Assembly: GCA_003693705.1 (NCBI GenBank)
Contig: RBZT01000500.1
Span: 62,001-126,000 of the forward strand
Length of the DNA stretch: 64,000 nt
DNA from: Polymyxa betae
Lineage: Eukaryota; Endomyxa; Phytomyxea; Plasmodiophorida; Plasmodiophoridae
Direction: 5' to 3'
A program made the position numbers and the translations under genes. The notes beneath the pieces were generated by a model that was not told the origin of the DNA, did not search any database, and saw only the letters and a list, made by a program, of their open reading frames with translations. This document shows positions 22,450 to 34,300 of the stretch, in pieces (the first letter of the stretch is position 1; every line of letters starts with the position of its first letter).

Positions 22450-22528
22450 ATATTCATCTACTGCAGCAACAAATATAGAACGTGAAAACATCGCGAATGA
22501 CTGTTGGTTGGTGTATTTGAAACACCCT

Positions 22529-23399
22529 CTATCCTTGTGTTTTGACAGGGCGTGCTCCGAATATAGCAGAGCCTACCCTTACAGAGGTGGATCCATATTC
22601 AATCTGCATACATACTATTAGAGATGCAATAGCACAGATAATTTCGTTTACCGCTTTCTCGAAATCGCCTGACATTCCCATTGATAGCTCCAGATCTTGT
22701 TCAGCAATGCCGATATCCTGAGCGACGGTTTTCCTTAGCTCCCAAAGTGCAGAAAAACAATTCGTATTATCAGCTTCTCCGATAGTCATCAGCCCTTTAA
22801 ACTTGAGGTTCGGGCATTTAGACACGATATGAAGAGCGAGCTGTGAGACATGTCCAGGTTCACAGCCCGATTTAGCTAACGGCCAGTTTTAGCCTGAATA
22901 ATCATGGCCACATAGTCGACTTACAGTCTTCATTTGAGGTTTTTACTTGAATGAAAGCATCGACAGTGCGATCACAATCGTTCAGCAGACGCTGTAGAAG
23001 ATCAGCAAGTGCCTCGCTATCTACCGTTTCTATAGTAGCTAAATTCTTGCACGACAGCAGCTTCTTGGCTTTATTTTTTTGAATATGCCCGATAAAGCGC
23101 CATTTGATATCATCAGGCAATAAACTCGCTTTTTCGATCAGCTCGACGATGTAATTTTCGCCAAACTCGCGCTAGTAACAGAGGCAGATAAATCGAACGC
23201 GAAAACCAGAACGCTGAAAAAGCTTTACCTGACCAGCGTCATATGCCTCGCGGATAGCTGACACAGGCTGGGTTTTGGAAACAGCCACCAAGCGAATCGG
23301 ATGAGCCGGTCGTCTGGGCGACGCAACCGCGGCCGTGGCGATTCGATGTAGCACATTCCTTAGCGAGTCGGCGGCGCTCATTGCCTCGCGCAGTTGCAT
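22529..23399 (-). CDS. PLPBP: Pyridoxal phosphate homeostasis protein (YggS/PROSC family)
   Basis: Three exons: complement(join(22529..22875, 22925..23171, 23229..23399)), 254 residues; start at 23399, or 23381 for MSAADSL. The family is a single-domain TIM barrel that binds PLP through a Lys, seen here in RLVAVSKTQP. Other family blocks: FGENYIVELIEKA, WRFIGHIQKNKAK, IQVKTSNEDSKSGCEPG (across an intron), LKFKGLMTIGE, LELSMGMSGDFEKA, and a final STSVRVGSAIFGARP, all in order. The size matches relatives (about 230-275). Role: PLP homeostasis, cytosolic or mitochondrial. Confidence 0.95.
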
Positions 23400-23439
23400 T
23401 CACAATAGATACAGCCATGTTATTGATGTCATTACAATG

Positions 23440-23606
23440 AAGCCATTTCATCATCCATTGTCTATCATATTGGCAAATGACCAAAGACACACTTTCAAGG
23501 TTCAGTCAGACACTCTGAGGTAACGTAAGCCATTTTATCATCCATTGTCTGTCATATTGGCAAATGACCAAAAACGCTCTCATCAAGGTTCACTCTAAGG
23601 TAACGC
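23440..23606. repeat. 87-bp tandem duplication in a divergent promoter region
   Basis: Copy 1 23440-23526, copy 2 23527 to about 23606, sharing ATCCATTGTCTRTCATATTG and AAGGTTCA...CTCTRAGGTAACG. It lies between PLPBP (leftward) and the phosphatase-like gene (rightward). The copies have diverged by several substitutions and a small deletion. Confidence 0.85.
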
Positions 23607-23773
23607 TACGTCGCTACCACGTCTTGGTCAAGTCATGGAGGGGGCAGCGCCGCTCACATGATGTGTAACAAATGGGCATGTCATAATCCAATAACTCTGT
23701 ACTGGGGCTCCCTCCATTGCTTCATCCCATACCTATATTGTTGTCTCTAAACTATTCTGCTCTTCCTGAAGCC

Positions 23774-25744
23774 ATGTCCTTCCATCCACGATTTATTGAC
23801 AGAAAAAGTCTGGCGCCGCTCAACGGGCGTGTACGTCTGGTGGACGTGCCCAACCCGGGCTGTCTCCATACTTTGTTTCAGGGTTGCAACCATGAGGATC
23901 CTCCTAGGTCCAAACATTGTACTCCTGATCATTAATCGTTAATATCGTCTGTACCAGCCCTCGATCTGCCCTTCGGTTGTCTAGCCTGAAGGCATCGCCA
24001 AACCCAGCGGGCGAACGCTATGACGTTCGTTGACCAGGCCCCAGCAGTCGACGAGAATGCATTTTTTCTAGAGGAAAATGGGCAACCGATTCTTCCTTAT
24101 GTACCCGCTTCGTATCTCTGCGCCAACTCGGCTAAAATTCTCGATGGATTGTTCATTGGCAATAAGGATGCGGCCACAGACCTTGAATTCATCAGTTCTA
24201 ACAAGATAACGCATATCGTAAAATCTGCAAGATTGCCAGAGATTTTCCGAATTTTAAACTGTTTATAGATTAACTGTGTTGGGCACCTTTTACCGAATGC
24301 TATGATGAAATATGGGATACAGTATTTAACATTTCAGTGGATAGATGCTAAAACCACTGTAATGTTCGACCAAGATGGAAAGAATCTGAACCGAATCGTC
24401 CCTTTCATTCATGCAGCGTTGCAGAATCACACCGGTGTCTTGATTTTCTCGGTTCATGGGAAATGTAATGCGTTTAAACCCCTTCCTGAATTCTTTCTCA
24501 CAATTATGCAGCTCGGTGCTGTTGCGTTGCTTCTGCGTTCCTAATGCAACACTTTGGTTGGTGTCTGCAAAAGACGTTGGAATTCATTCAGTTTAAACGT
24601 CCTGATATCAACCCGAAACCATACTATTTGCGCCAGCTAAAACGAATCGAGAAATCTAGGCAACCGAAGGGCAGCGAAGATGGCGTCCGTACTCGATGGC
24701 TTGAGGGATGCGAATCGAACAGCGAACTGATTGCTCGAAATACCGTCAGAACTCCTAATATGCCATTTACGCTTTCTAAATTACCTTTAGTTTCTGAATG
24801 GTCATTACATCAGAACAGAAGGCGAGTTTGGTAAGAATAACTTCAAGATCTATGAAGATTTCGAAAGCTTTCCGAATGCACGTCCAGCGAGTTCGTCCAA
24901 TCGCCTTCGATGGGTAGATCAAGTCGATCCAACATCGACTTTGGAATTGTCACCTGGGGTAGAGTATTCGGTCACATCGCGTCCTTCATCCGCTAGTCGA
25001 AGTGGTAGACTACTTAATCGATTGCTTGTGGATATCATAAGTAGAATTTTTCAGGTCCAATCCCAATTTTGAAAAGTTCCAGACCTCCGACACCTTCATC
25101 TCCAAATTTATCAAAACATGTCGGGGAAATGACCGCTACAATTACATTGAAGCCCAATCCAGCGCCACCTCGTGCGGTCAGATCTGCATGGAACGGTTCT
25201 CCGGATTCTCCACCAGCCACTCTGTCGCGAACGATCTCTTCGAGGCCTTCTTCGGCGCAGTCGGAGCACGAGGACCAGCAGGCTCAGAATCTGTAAGTGC
25301 TATGCTGCTACAATGTCATTTCGCTTAACAGGTCTTCCCAGGACTGGAGGATTACTGTGGCGGCATAAAACAGGCCGATTTGACAACGATGATGATAAAT
25401 ACCGGAAATCAATGTCGAGACCATCTTCTGTAGTTAATGCTGCAACAGTTTCATCCTTAGCTAAAGTCAAGCGCAACGTTATGAAATTTCGATCTTCATC
25501 TTCCACAACTAAAGCATCTTCCGTTACGAACATGTCCACTACAAGACGACCCAAGAGCCGTTCAAGCTCGATTTCAAGCAGCAACCAAGATTGGGTGATG
25601 AAACTGGGCAGCATGTCCCTGGTGAGCAAAGAATCGAAGCCAATGCGTCTAGGCAGCGCGAGTTTAGATCTACAAGCGTTGACATTAGGAATACATGGAC
25701 GTAGACCAACTAGCGCCGGCTCGATTAAGACTAGGACTCATTGA
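23774..25744 (+). CDS. Dual-specificity phosphatase-like pseudophosphatase with Ser-rich tail
   Basis: Best model: join(23774..23882, 23958..23975, 24045..24217, 24269..24464, 24512..24744, 24791..25004, 25055..25292, 25342..25744), 527 residues. The 18-nt exon is optional, as skipping it keeps frame, and ATG 24020 is an alternative start. The DSP fold is clear: ILDGLFIGNKDAATDLEFI, THIINC, IQYLTFQWID, then the P-loop region and the helix LMQHFGWCLQKTLEFIQFKR. In the P-loop the HCxxGxxR signature is replaced by FSVHGKSR, so the catalytic Cys is Ser and the preceding His is Phe. The Arg is kept, consistent with substrate binding without catalysis, as in STYX-type pseudophosphatases. The ~250-residue tail is rich in Ser/Arg/Pro (RPSSASRSG, RRPKSRSSS) and is probably disordered. 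Confidence 0.8.
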
Positions 25745-26912
25745 TGATTCATTATTATATTCTTAATTAAATCTAAACTTCATCATTGACAATTCCCTTG
25801 AGATCGGAGAATGTACAGATATAGCAGAAAAACCTGTTACTAAAATGACCGTCATTTTGTTGTTGGTTTATTGGCTCAGGCTAACCGAAATCGGGGGCGA
25901 TCTCGCACGTTTTATATTGTTTCCTTTGTGGACGCAGACGATTCTCAATTGAACATTGCAAAGACGAGGGCTGCATAAACCCTTAACGACCATAATCGTC
26001 AACAGTGGCTGAAAGCCTTGAACCAACTCATAATCGACATTCTGGACAATAGCAACACACTGTAATGGCGTGTTGTGCCTCAAAGAATCCGTATAGATAA
26101 AGTTTAATTCATATTCTGGATTGCATGTGACTCGATAAACATGCTAGTTTTTGCGAAAGACGTCGATTGAAAACGGATTAATTGGGATTGTATTGCTGAG
26201 ATGACCTTATGAATTGATTGCAAACGAGATGTAACAACCACTATGTCGGCAGTAGCTTGCTGCGAAGCCAGTTCGACACACTCGATGACTCTATAATTAA
26301 GCTCAGTTTGTTTGAGGTATCTTACTGTATTTAGCAACAACGGGACGCAAACTGGGCGCAGCCGACTTTGAAGTTGATTCTGATTCCAAAAAAAATCAAA
26401 GAGTGTGCTGAAGTAATCATCGACGCTCTTGGATTGAAGAAAAATGAACTTAACTACCTATAATATTACTGAGATGTTATTATTAAAAAGAATTATACCG
26501 GAGCTTCGTCTCGTAAACATAAGGAATTTTGGGCGCAGGCAATTATGGAAACCTTCGAATGGGTTCTGCTCGTCTGGATGCTCTCAATGGCCGTGGCCCT
26601 GATCTGGCAAGCTCACAAATGTCGTCGTGGGCATCAGCGACACTACGAAGATATCCGGCGCCGATAAGCCTCTACTCAACCCGCTGGACCATCATTCGCA
26701 GGCCTACATATGACAATGAAGCTGATGGTTAGAATTACCAATGCAATAAACCATTAGACTTGAATGGTAACAATAAAGCGGGCTGCTGCCTTCATATAAG
26801 AGCTGAAAGACATGAGACATGAGAGGGCCCGCTTCATATTCATTTCGCCAAATCCGCTGCTTGTAGATACACCAAAGGGAGCCGGCTGATTCGACGACGG
26901 CGTTTCCAGCCA
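25745..26912. other. Unresolved region with overlapping coding-like stretches on both strands
   Basis: No gene could be settled. On the minus strand, 25868-26420 reads well: one block contains YLKQTELNYRVIECVELASQ then ATADIVVVTSRLQ (about 26,230-26,330), and an intron-like GTCATC...AACTAG leads to a block containing PEYELNFIYTDSLRHNTPLQ (about 26,020-26,140), ending near 25868. On the plus strand, 26,350-26,470 reads KLILIPKKIKECAEVIIDAL, and 26,530-26,732 reads MGSARLDALNGRGPDLASS and on to a stop. At most one reading per position can be real. I recognise no family in either. The right end must hold the maspardin promoter. Confidence 0.35.
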
Positions 26913-28518
26913 ATGGCGGCGCCCAGCCTCAGCCTTCTACGTGACCCAACGTACGCCTCGTTTCGTGGGTCTTGTCCACAGCTTCAGGTAGGTCAGACCT
27001 TTTCATTAGGGGGAATAACTTGTGACCGAATTGGTTGTTTCTGTAGGTGTCGTTCGGATCTGCTCCTGTTAGAGACTGGTCTATTTATAACTCTCATGAA
27101 AAGTCGCCGAATCAGGTGCTAAACGCAAACGAAAGGAGACTTTAGCATTTTTGATGCGGTGTATAGATTCCATTGATTTGCATTCCTGGTGTTGTGACAA
27201 CCGCAGATTCTTTTTTCTATGTATGTATCCATCAGGATATTATTTTCTTCAGTTATCATTTATATTTCCATGATTATGCAGATTCAAAGTGCATTAAGCA
27301 GCTCAGGATACCGAGTTATTTCTGTATGGCTACCGAAAGCCCCACTGCATGTCTGATTAGGTTTCAGATAAATTACCCGCCGGCTTCATCATGTCGTGAA
27401 TGGGCTGTTAACCTGTTCGAATGCCTTCAGTTTATGGAAATCAAGAAGGTATATTGGCGATTATTTTGTCGCAATGACTAACAGTGAAGCAGTGTCATCT
27501 CTTCGGTTGTGATCTTGGTGGTTATTTGACGTTATGGTTTGCTAAGGCATTTCCAGAACTTGTAGAATCAATAATTCTATGTAATTCATTTGTCTCAACC
27601 GATTGGCTGGGGGCGAAACTGAGAATGCAACTAATGTAATCATTATTTTTCTTCGTTTTATATCTGTCTTATGATTGACGTGGAGGTTGCCATATTTTCC
27701 CCATTTTGTTCTAAAGCAATATGCGTTGGATTTATTCGACACTGCTGTCCAAGATGATAGGATAATGGCATCATTAGAATTTGTTGCGGATAACATGTAA
27801 ACTTTTTGTGGGAAATCTGGTAAAAAAGTTCATGATGACGTGTTAGGAATTCGCTGTCTCGCGCCAGCTTGCTCTCTCGCTTACTATTTAGTATCAGCCC
27901 GATTCAACTTCATGATTTGGCTGGCGTTATTCAAAGCAACATTACTGTCTTACAAACGCTGGACGATTCTTTTACGAATATTGAGGTTATTACTACTGCA
28001 TGTTTGGACTGCCAATTCATCTAGTTTAGGTGTATAGGCAGATGCAGAGGCTTTTACCGAGGGCGAAATTTGCTGAGATGAAGAATGGAGGTATGTCCAA
28101 CATGTTCCTGATCTGTTTGGTCATCCAATATGTGGTAGGCAGCTTCCCGATACTATCGAGACCAGAGGAAATCATTCTGCATCTTCGAATCCATTTGCGC
28201 CGATTTCCAAATACGTGTATAGAGAATCCTATTTCAAGACATAAGGCGCACAGCTCTTCAGTAGTGATCGAGTCAACGACAAGAAGAGAGTTTAGAAGAG
28301 AAAGGCGGCATTCGCAACCGTTGCTTTTCCGCTTCGATGAGCCGCGTCAGACTCAATTGCCGTTACCATCAGCTCACAGCGCCATCTCGGAAAATGCTGC
28401 GGAATGCAATGCCATTCCACTTCCTCCTGCGGTTTTCGTCAAGAAGCCTAGGAATCCTGAAAGAGAAGAGCGGAAAAAGAAACTATTCGAACTAGCCACA
28501 TCCAGGAGCTCTGGTTGA
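26913..28518 (+). CDS. SPG21: Maspardin-like alpha/beta-hydrolase (SPG21)
   Basis: Ten exons: join(26913..26987, 27047..27115, 27167..27220, 27282..27323, 27368..27448, 27493..27635, 27686..27796, 27847..27985, 28030..28090, 28139..28518), 384 residues, all in phase. Maspardin is an alpha/beta-hydrolase-fold protein on endosomal membranes that binds CD4 and ALDH16A1 in animals. Family blocks in order: PTYASFRGSCPQLQV, PLICIPGVVTTADSFF, GYRVISINYP, CHLFGCDLGGYL, SIILCNSFVSTDW, LPYFPHFVLKQYALDLF, FVADNM, ITVLQTLDD, PRAKFAEMKNGGSFPILSRP. At the nucleophile elbow the Ser of GxSxG is Asp (FGCDLGG). A basic ~100-residue tail (ending ERKKKLFELATSRSSG) is extra compared with the animal protein. Confidence 0.85.
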
Positions 28519-28640
28519 GTGACTTAACTTGCCAAGTTCTAAACTAGCATACATGCAAAGCACACTACAGGTGGTCTGCAGTGTTCTCTACCCGACTATC
28601 ACTCCGATACTACTTATGGTCTAAGCGTCTTGCTAGTAGG
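28519..28640. other. Spacer after maspardin
   Basis: Nothing recognised. Confidence 0.4.
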
Positions 28641-28958
28641 TTAAAGCCAATACAGTTGAAATGTTTGGTTTATTCTGTCTATTATAATACAGAGCAGAGT
28701 ATCAGATACTCCTTGATAATACAGCCAGTATGGCTGGTCTCTATGTATCATGCGAGCATCAGAACAAGGAATCACCGAGCTTTCACTAAGCACTTCTTGA
28801 GCCCGAAAGCTCAACTCAACACATTTCGCCGTCTCAACTAACTCGTTCTTGCCTCTTTGGTACAATTGTAGATAGCAATCAAATGCTGCACCGTTATTAC
28901 CCATAAAGGGAAGGAGCGATCCGCTGCTCGATTTTACGAGATTGACATGTAAACCCAT
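28641..28958 (-). CDS. Possible small single-exon protein, unrecognised
   Basis: A 105-codon ATG-to-stop frame beginning MGLHVNLVKSSSGSLLPFMG. It is moderately hydrophobic with four Cys; no domain or signal peptide is recognised. It sits between the convergent maspardin and TMEM237 genes, where real genes would be expected to leave little space, so it could also be part of a 3' UTR. It contains a short inverted repeat (CAGCCA-GTA-TGGCTG). Confidence 0.3.
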   Translation of the reverse strand: MGLHVNLVKSSSGSLLPFMGNNGAAFDCYLQLYQRGKNELVETAKCVELSFRAQEVLSESSVIPCSDARMIHRDQPYWLYYQGVSDTLLCIIIDRINQTFQLYWL

Positions 28959-29079
28959 TACTGCTGAATGATTCTAGAAATGATTCACAGTGACCGTCCG
29001 GTTATTAAAGCATATCAAACTTATTCAATGTGGAATATCGTGATGCACTCTGAGCATATTTATTCAGGACTAATGCAGC

Positions 29080-30885
29080 TTAACTTCCCACAGCCATTGA
29101 AATTTTACTACGCTCGGGCCTTCGAAGCTCTCGATGCGGCGCCACAACCCAAGATGTCAGCACAAGTGCACATCTGGCGTAATTGAGCCGCTTCCAGAGC
29201 TCAAAAACCGATTCGTTGATTGCTTTCGAATACCTACATAAAAACCGTTAAAAGTCGGCAAATTTCGCAACAATTCGAACCAATTCTGATCAGTCTGATA
29301 TTGATGAAAGATGGTTTGATCAAGTTGCGATGTGACCAGGTTCAGAGTGAAGACGGCAAGCAACGACAACCTATAAAGATTAAGCTCGCTCCAATAATGG
29401 AACTGAAATTGCAGACAATATGAAAGCGGCGCTCGGTGTCGTCGTTCGTGCGCGTTCCAGATCATGAAGATATCCTGTCAGAGCGATTACACTACAGGTG
29501 TGGATGACGCCATGATAGACGTCCGACATGGGCGAGTATAACGCCAACAGACCGACAACCGACATAGATCGCCATTGACAGAGCAGGAACACCAGGGCGA
29601 TACCGGCCAGTAGGCCGTGTGCGATATGCTTGGCTTTGAACACGAGCACCACCAGTTGACGACGCTGCTCGTCCAGATTTGGGCCCCCATCGCCTATAAA
29701 ACCAAGCGTCCCATCAGAAACTGATTTGCCAAAGAGCTTCGAGGAAGAGTTCCCACAGCTTGTGCATCAAAACCAGCTATCAAAAACCAGCTACCTTTCA
29801 GTTGTTGGCGTTTAGCGCGTTCAGCGTCGTCGTCGACGCCGATTTTCACGAACTCCTTGGCCGGAACGCGATGGAACGATCCGTCAGTTTTGCTCTCGAT
29901 ATAGGCGACAGATAGGTGCTGGAAGCGCTGATGATTTCCACGACGAAAATGCATAAGATTGCTGAGCGGCTCCACGACGTTGTGAGCCGAAACTGCATCT
30001 GGCGCAAGGACGTCGCTGGAGTCTACCAACACGTCTACTAAGTTCAAGTTAGCGACAACATAAAAATGACGAAATTCCATTCCCAACCGCCATTGTTTAA
30101 GGTTCGGCGTCTTCGAGGCGATGGGGAGCGGGGCGCTGCGGTTTGTGTTAATGGCTGATTAGAAGCTGGATGCGGCGGCGGTGCTGCTAGGGTCGTCGGC
30201 CGCTTGAGTCGAGGCAACGATCGGCGCGGAATTGGTGTTGGAATGGGTGGGAGTCCATTACTCTCACCAGCAGCAGACGGCGATTCAGCCTGGGTCTCGA
30301 CTTGCTCTGCTGTCGCTTCTAAAAACACGTTTGCAAATAACGGACAGATGAGGTACCTGTGGCGGGTTCTGAAGGCGACAAAGAATCATTGGGTGTCGTG
30401 ATGGCGTTCGTATCTTCTGCTGGCGGTGTGGGTTCACCACCAGGTTCGGCTAAATGATGATCAGGCGCCAGCGGGACCATACGATCGCGTCGGAAACGGT
30501 TCATGAAACCGCCGACGCCCGGCATCCGCCTCGGGGAACGATCGCGAACTTCCTGGAGAGCAGACTCGGCGCTGGCCGACATCTGCGTCATGAAGGCGCG
30601 AAAGCCACGGAACCGTCTGGCACCATTCTGCAAGGGTTTCAGCTGCAGTTGTTCAAAGCAATTGTTTTGGCCATACCTCTTCCTGCGTCGCTTCTGGTCC
30701 CAACCCCGACCGTTCTTCAACCGTAGCCTCGATGGGATCTGCAGAAGCGACTGTGACATTCGCCTGACGTAACATTACACATTGGCTGTGCAGCGACTTC
30801 GACCAACCTCAGTGACGGATTCGTTTTCGCTCTGGCGAAGCAGATTCTCGAGTCCGGTTGACGGCGCCCGCGGCTGATTCTCCAT
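29080..30885 (-). CDS. TMEM237: Transition-zone tetraspan protein TMEM237
   Basis: Eight exons: complement(join(29080..29233, 29272..29370, 29417..29693, 29795..30037, 30088..30318, 30357..30627, 30677..30763, 30808..30885)), 479 residues (human about 400). TMEM237 is a transition-zone protein of the MKS/JBTS group. The N-terminal half is disordered and Pro/Ser/Arg-rich, starting MENQPRAPSTGLENLLRQSE. The conserved half starts near SVAYIESKTDGSFHRVPAKE and has four hydrophobic segments: KHIAHGLLAGIALVFLL, VYHGVIHTCSVIALTGYL, FILLSLLAVFTLNLV and CALVLTSWVV. INESVFELWKRLNYAR precedes the last, as in family members. Splicing of the two upstream introns was chosen because it removes a frame conflict and gives an in-phase ATG. 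The 38-bp introns here are among the shortest. Confidence 0.8.
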
Positions 30886-31327
30886 TCAGTATGTTGAACG
30901 TGACTTTAGAAAACTCGTTTCATACCTCGATTGAATCCGGAGATGATAGTGGGGGCGGCAGCTCAGGTTCGCCCTGGTCATGTGATGACGACATGGTCGT
31001 ACGATGTCGGAATCATCTCCCGAAACCCCGTCACAGAACCTGTTGCATTTCTGATGTTTTTCTCCTTCTCGTCTGAGGCTGTTACCTAAACAAAATTGAA
31101 TCGGATCGTTCAATCAAGAATGCGAGACCAATCAAACAGAAACCCATTATTCCTGTGGCTTGGAATTATGAAGACATTATAGATGGAAACTTTCGCCCAG
31201 TATACGTAGGCATATGAGATCTATGTTAGTCTGTCCTACAGTAGAGCTGGACGTCGGCGTGGGTTTAGAATGGGGTTAGGTTTGAACAATGAACAATGCA
31301 TACGAGACGATTTGCATCCCAAATAGA
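30886..31327. other. Intergenic, TMEM237 upstream region
   Basis: About 440 bases between two minus-strand genes. It includes GGGTTTAGAATGGGGTTAGG (about 31,260), a degenerate telomere-like G-strand motif. No gene seen. Confidence 0.5.
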
Positions 31328-34300
31328 TTATTGTGTTTTATGTGTCTTGGTAGTTAGATGTTTTCGAATATAAAATTTAATGACATGCCGTTGGGTATAT
31401 GCATATATGCCCATAGATACTAGTATGACTTCAATGATAAAAAGGAAGAACGAAGTTATTTGATGCCAACGATTCAGCTCGTCTATGTACAGATAGCGGT
31501 TACGTTTACCCGTCCTAAGCTCAAATCTGTTTAGCATGTAATCAGAAAGGCAACCAAGATATGATCAGCGAAGGCACAACTAACGGGGATGGTTTGGGGT
31601 AATAAGCGTCGAAGAACTCGTTAAGTGCCACTGAAACACCAGGTTCAGGATTCCGCATATCATCATTTAGGCAAATAAATTTCTTCCTTTCGACCAGAAT
31701 TTCTTCTAATCGATGACGAACCACCGTGGCGTTGTCGCCAACCATATAAAACGTCACCTGGAATCCATATTCAGCGATGATTTTTTGTAAGGATGAACAG
31801 CGAGCACAGCCACCTGATCCATTGGCATTTTTTGATGTTTGTAAAACTTCCGAAATTCGACAACCGGCCTCAGCATATTGATAACAGGTGTGCATGATTT
31901 TACAGTTTCTTCAGTAACACTAACACCTGAGTTTGTAAATTTAAGAAACGATACAGCGCGATTTCATGATTACAGAAACCTTCAGAAGGTGATAAAGTGT
32001 GACCACGAGCTGAGGCCAACGCTAACTAAATCAATGGTTAGACGATCGAGAAACAATGTATTCCAGCCAAAGCTTACTGAGCAGTTGATAAGGGCATTCG
32101 TCAAATCAGAAAAAGGGATTTGCCGATTAGTGTTTGTCAAATGTCGCAATTCCATTTCAGAGACATAGCCGTCTTGGTCCAGATCAATTTCGTCTCGAAA
32201 GAAGCGAACAGGGTCGAATCTTTCCGGTCTGTACATGAATTCAGCCCTGCAATTTTGATAGCAAACGCGCTATTCATACTGACTTTTCCATCATATAGTA
32301 AAAAAACGAAAACGCGAACTGTATATCAAGCGAGGACCGGAATCGATGCGTTGATGTTGCGTCAAATTCTTTCGGCCAAATTGATTGCAGTTCGGATATG
32401 ATACGCTTATCCATCATATGAGGCATGTGAGCTGGCACTTTCCTAGATTGCACTGAAAAGTAGGCGTTATACAATCTGGTTACATAGCTACCGAAATCGA
32501 TGTTAGAAAGCAGCCACACATTGGGTAAATAATACGAACCGTAAGGAATCCCCAAAGGCATCCAGCATTCTTCTACTATGTGGCACCGCTGTGAGTCGGC
32601 CCGATAAACTGGCCAGTTGCCACGGCCAGATAGGCCCGAGCAGTGGCTCGTATTTATTCAGTAACGCACGAAGCTCGTTTTCAAGCTCAGATTGAGCTAG
32701 CGACGCCAACTCCTGTTTCTTCGATTTCAGAATCTGTTCGGCCCTTGCCCAATCACGTGCTAAAAAAAATCATTCGACTCGATAAGAAGATCAATTGGCT
32801 ATGTTACCTGTCATATCTTTAGACAGCACGACCTCATCTGCATTCTCCTCGGAAGGGACTCCAAAAACGGCAGTCTCTCTTAGTATCTTTACATGGGCGT
32901 TAACAGATAAATAAAAATTATTACATGTAATACAAACTCGATCGAAATCGTCATCGAGAATTCTAGCAGATAAAAGTGTTCGATCGCCAGGTTGAACGGG
33001 AGAGGGAGCGCCTTGAGATTGTTGCTGTGTTCGCTCTTGTTGAGTGAAAAACGGAGGTGATTGCGACGTTGGAGTTCCCCCGGTAGGCTCACTGAGGAAG
33101 AGATTAGAACATCGGTGTAGATAATATCACAAAATTACAGCGTTGAATTTGGGTTAGATAACGCACTACCCAATGCTTCGCGACGGATGTAAAACGTGAT
33201 ATGTTTATCGACAGAAGTACCATTATTTGTATCCCTAAAACGAGTTAATATTTTGTGATTGAACCATGAAATGCTCGACCTTGTCGAGATAGCTACTGTA
33301 CAGGAAGCGGGCGCAGGCAATGCAGGTAAAAATACCAAAATTAGCAGCTTCTCACTTTGTATTATGATAGCCGATCGAACAAACAGCTCACACTCATGTT
33401 CAGCTGAGGTAATCGTGTGCGGGACTATCTCTGATAAGGGCAAATCAGAAGAAGAATACTGTAAGCTGTGATGTTTACCAGACATATCCACATAGGCAGA
33501 CATCAAATCGGATGGAATCATGATCTCTATTCCATTCTGCGTCAAATTGTAACGCTTTACTGATTCTCGAACCAAAGCAGTCCCACAATCTCCCGCATCG
33601 AAACCACATTTTACGGTTTTACAGGCACGATCGCAGACTTTATCTCCTGAGAAAGCATATTCAGTTCGCTTATACATTTAACACATAATACAGTTTACCG
33701 AGCCACGAATTTGGACAGCCAGTTGCACAATAAGATTGCGGCTCGTGAAGGTTGGTGGCTGCTTCTGCCCGCATCGCTGGCGCTGGCCGTCCTTTCCACT
33801 GCTTATTACTGGAGCCGCCTTTATCTCCTTGGACGCTGCCAGGGCCACAATCGCCTTCGTCAAAATTACAGGAAGATGTATTGCACACCTTAATCAATAT
33901 AAATCCAAGCATTTCAAATTAAAAAAGCAATGCGTAGAATCCACAATTTAAAAACAAAGAACTATTACAGGGTCGCAATATTTATCATTGAGCCAAGAAT
34001 CAGGGCAGCCTGGATTGCACTGTGGCACATCCCACGATAAATACACCTGAATGAATGAACTTAGACAGGCGATATACAAAGGACATAATTAACAGAACTT
34101 TTTGGCCGAATTCTCTTGTCCAAAAATCTTCAGGCCAGACCAAATTCCCCAACATCGTGTCATCATTGAAGTAAAGGAACCTGTCTGAAAGCCCTGGAAT
34201 ACGATGTATATGGACCTAATCGAACTGAGACGTTTATCACGGTCTGATCAAGGGCTCCCACTTCGATAGCCGGAGAAGAGAATACGGGGAGGTGTGAGCT

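Noticed and set aside
30357-30759. TMEM237 start at 30759 (a longer single first exon)
   Set aside because: That frame lacks an upstream link. Splicing out 30628-30676 and 30764-30807 gives a continuous frame from ATG 30885 with normal introns.
30454-30772. Two plus-strand frames of about 90 codons opposite TMEM237
   Set aside because: Antisense to the low-complexity N-terminal part of TMEM237; no motifs.
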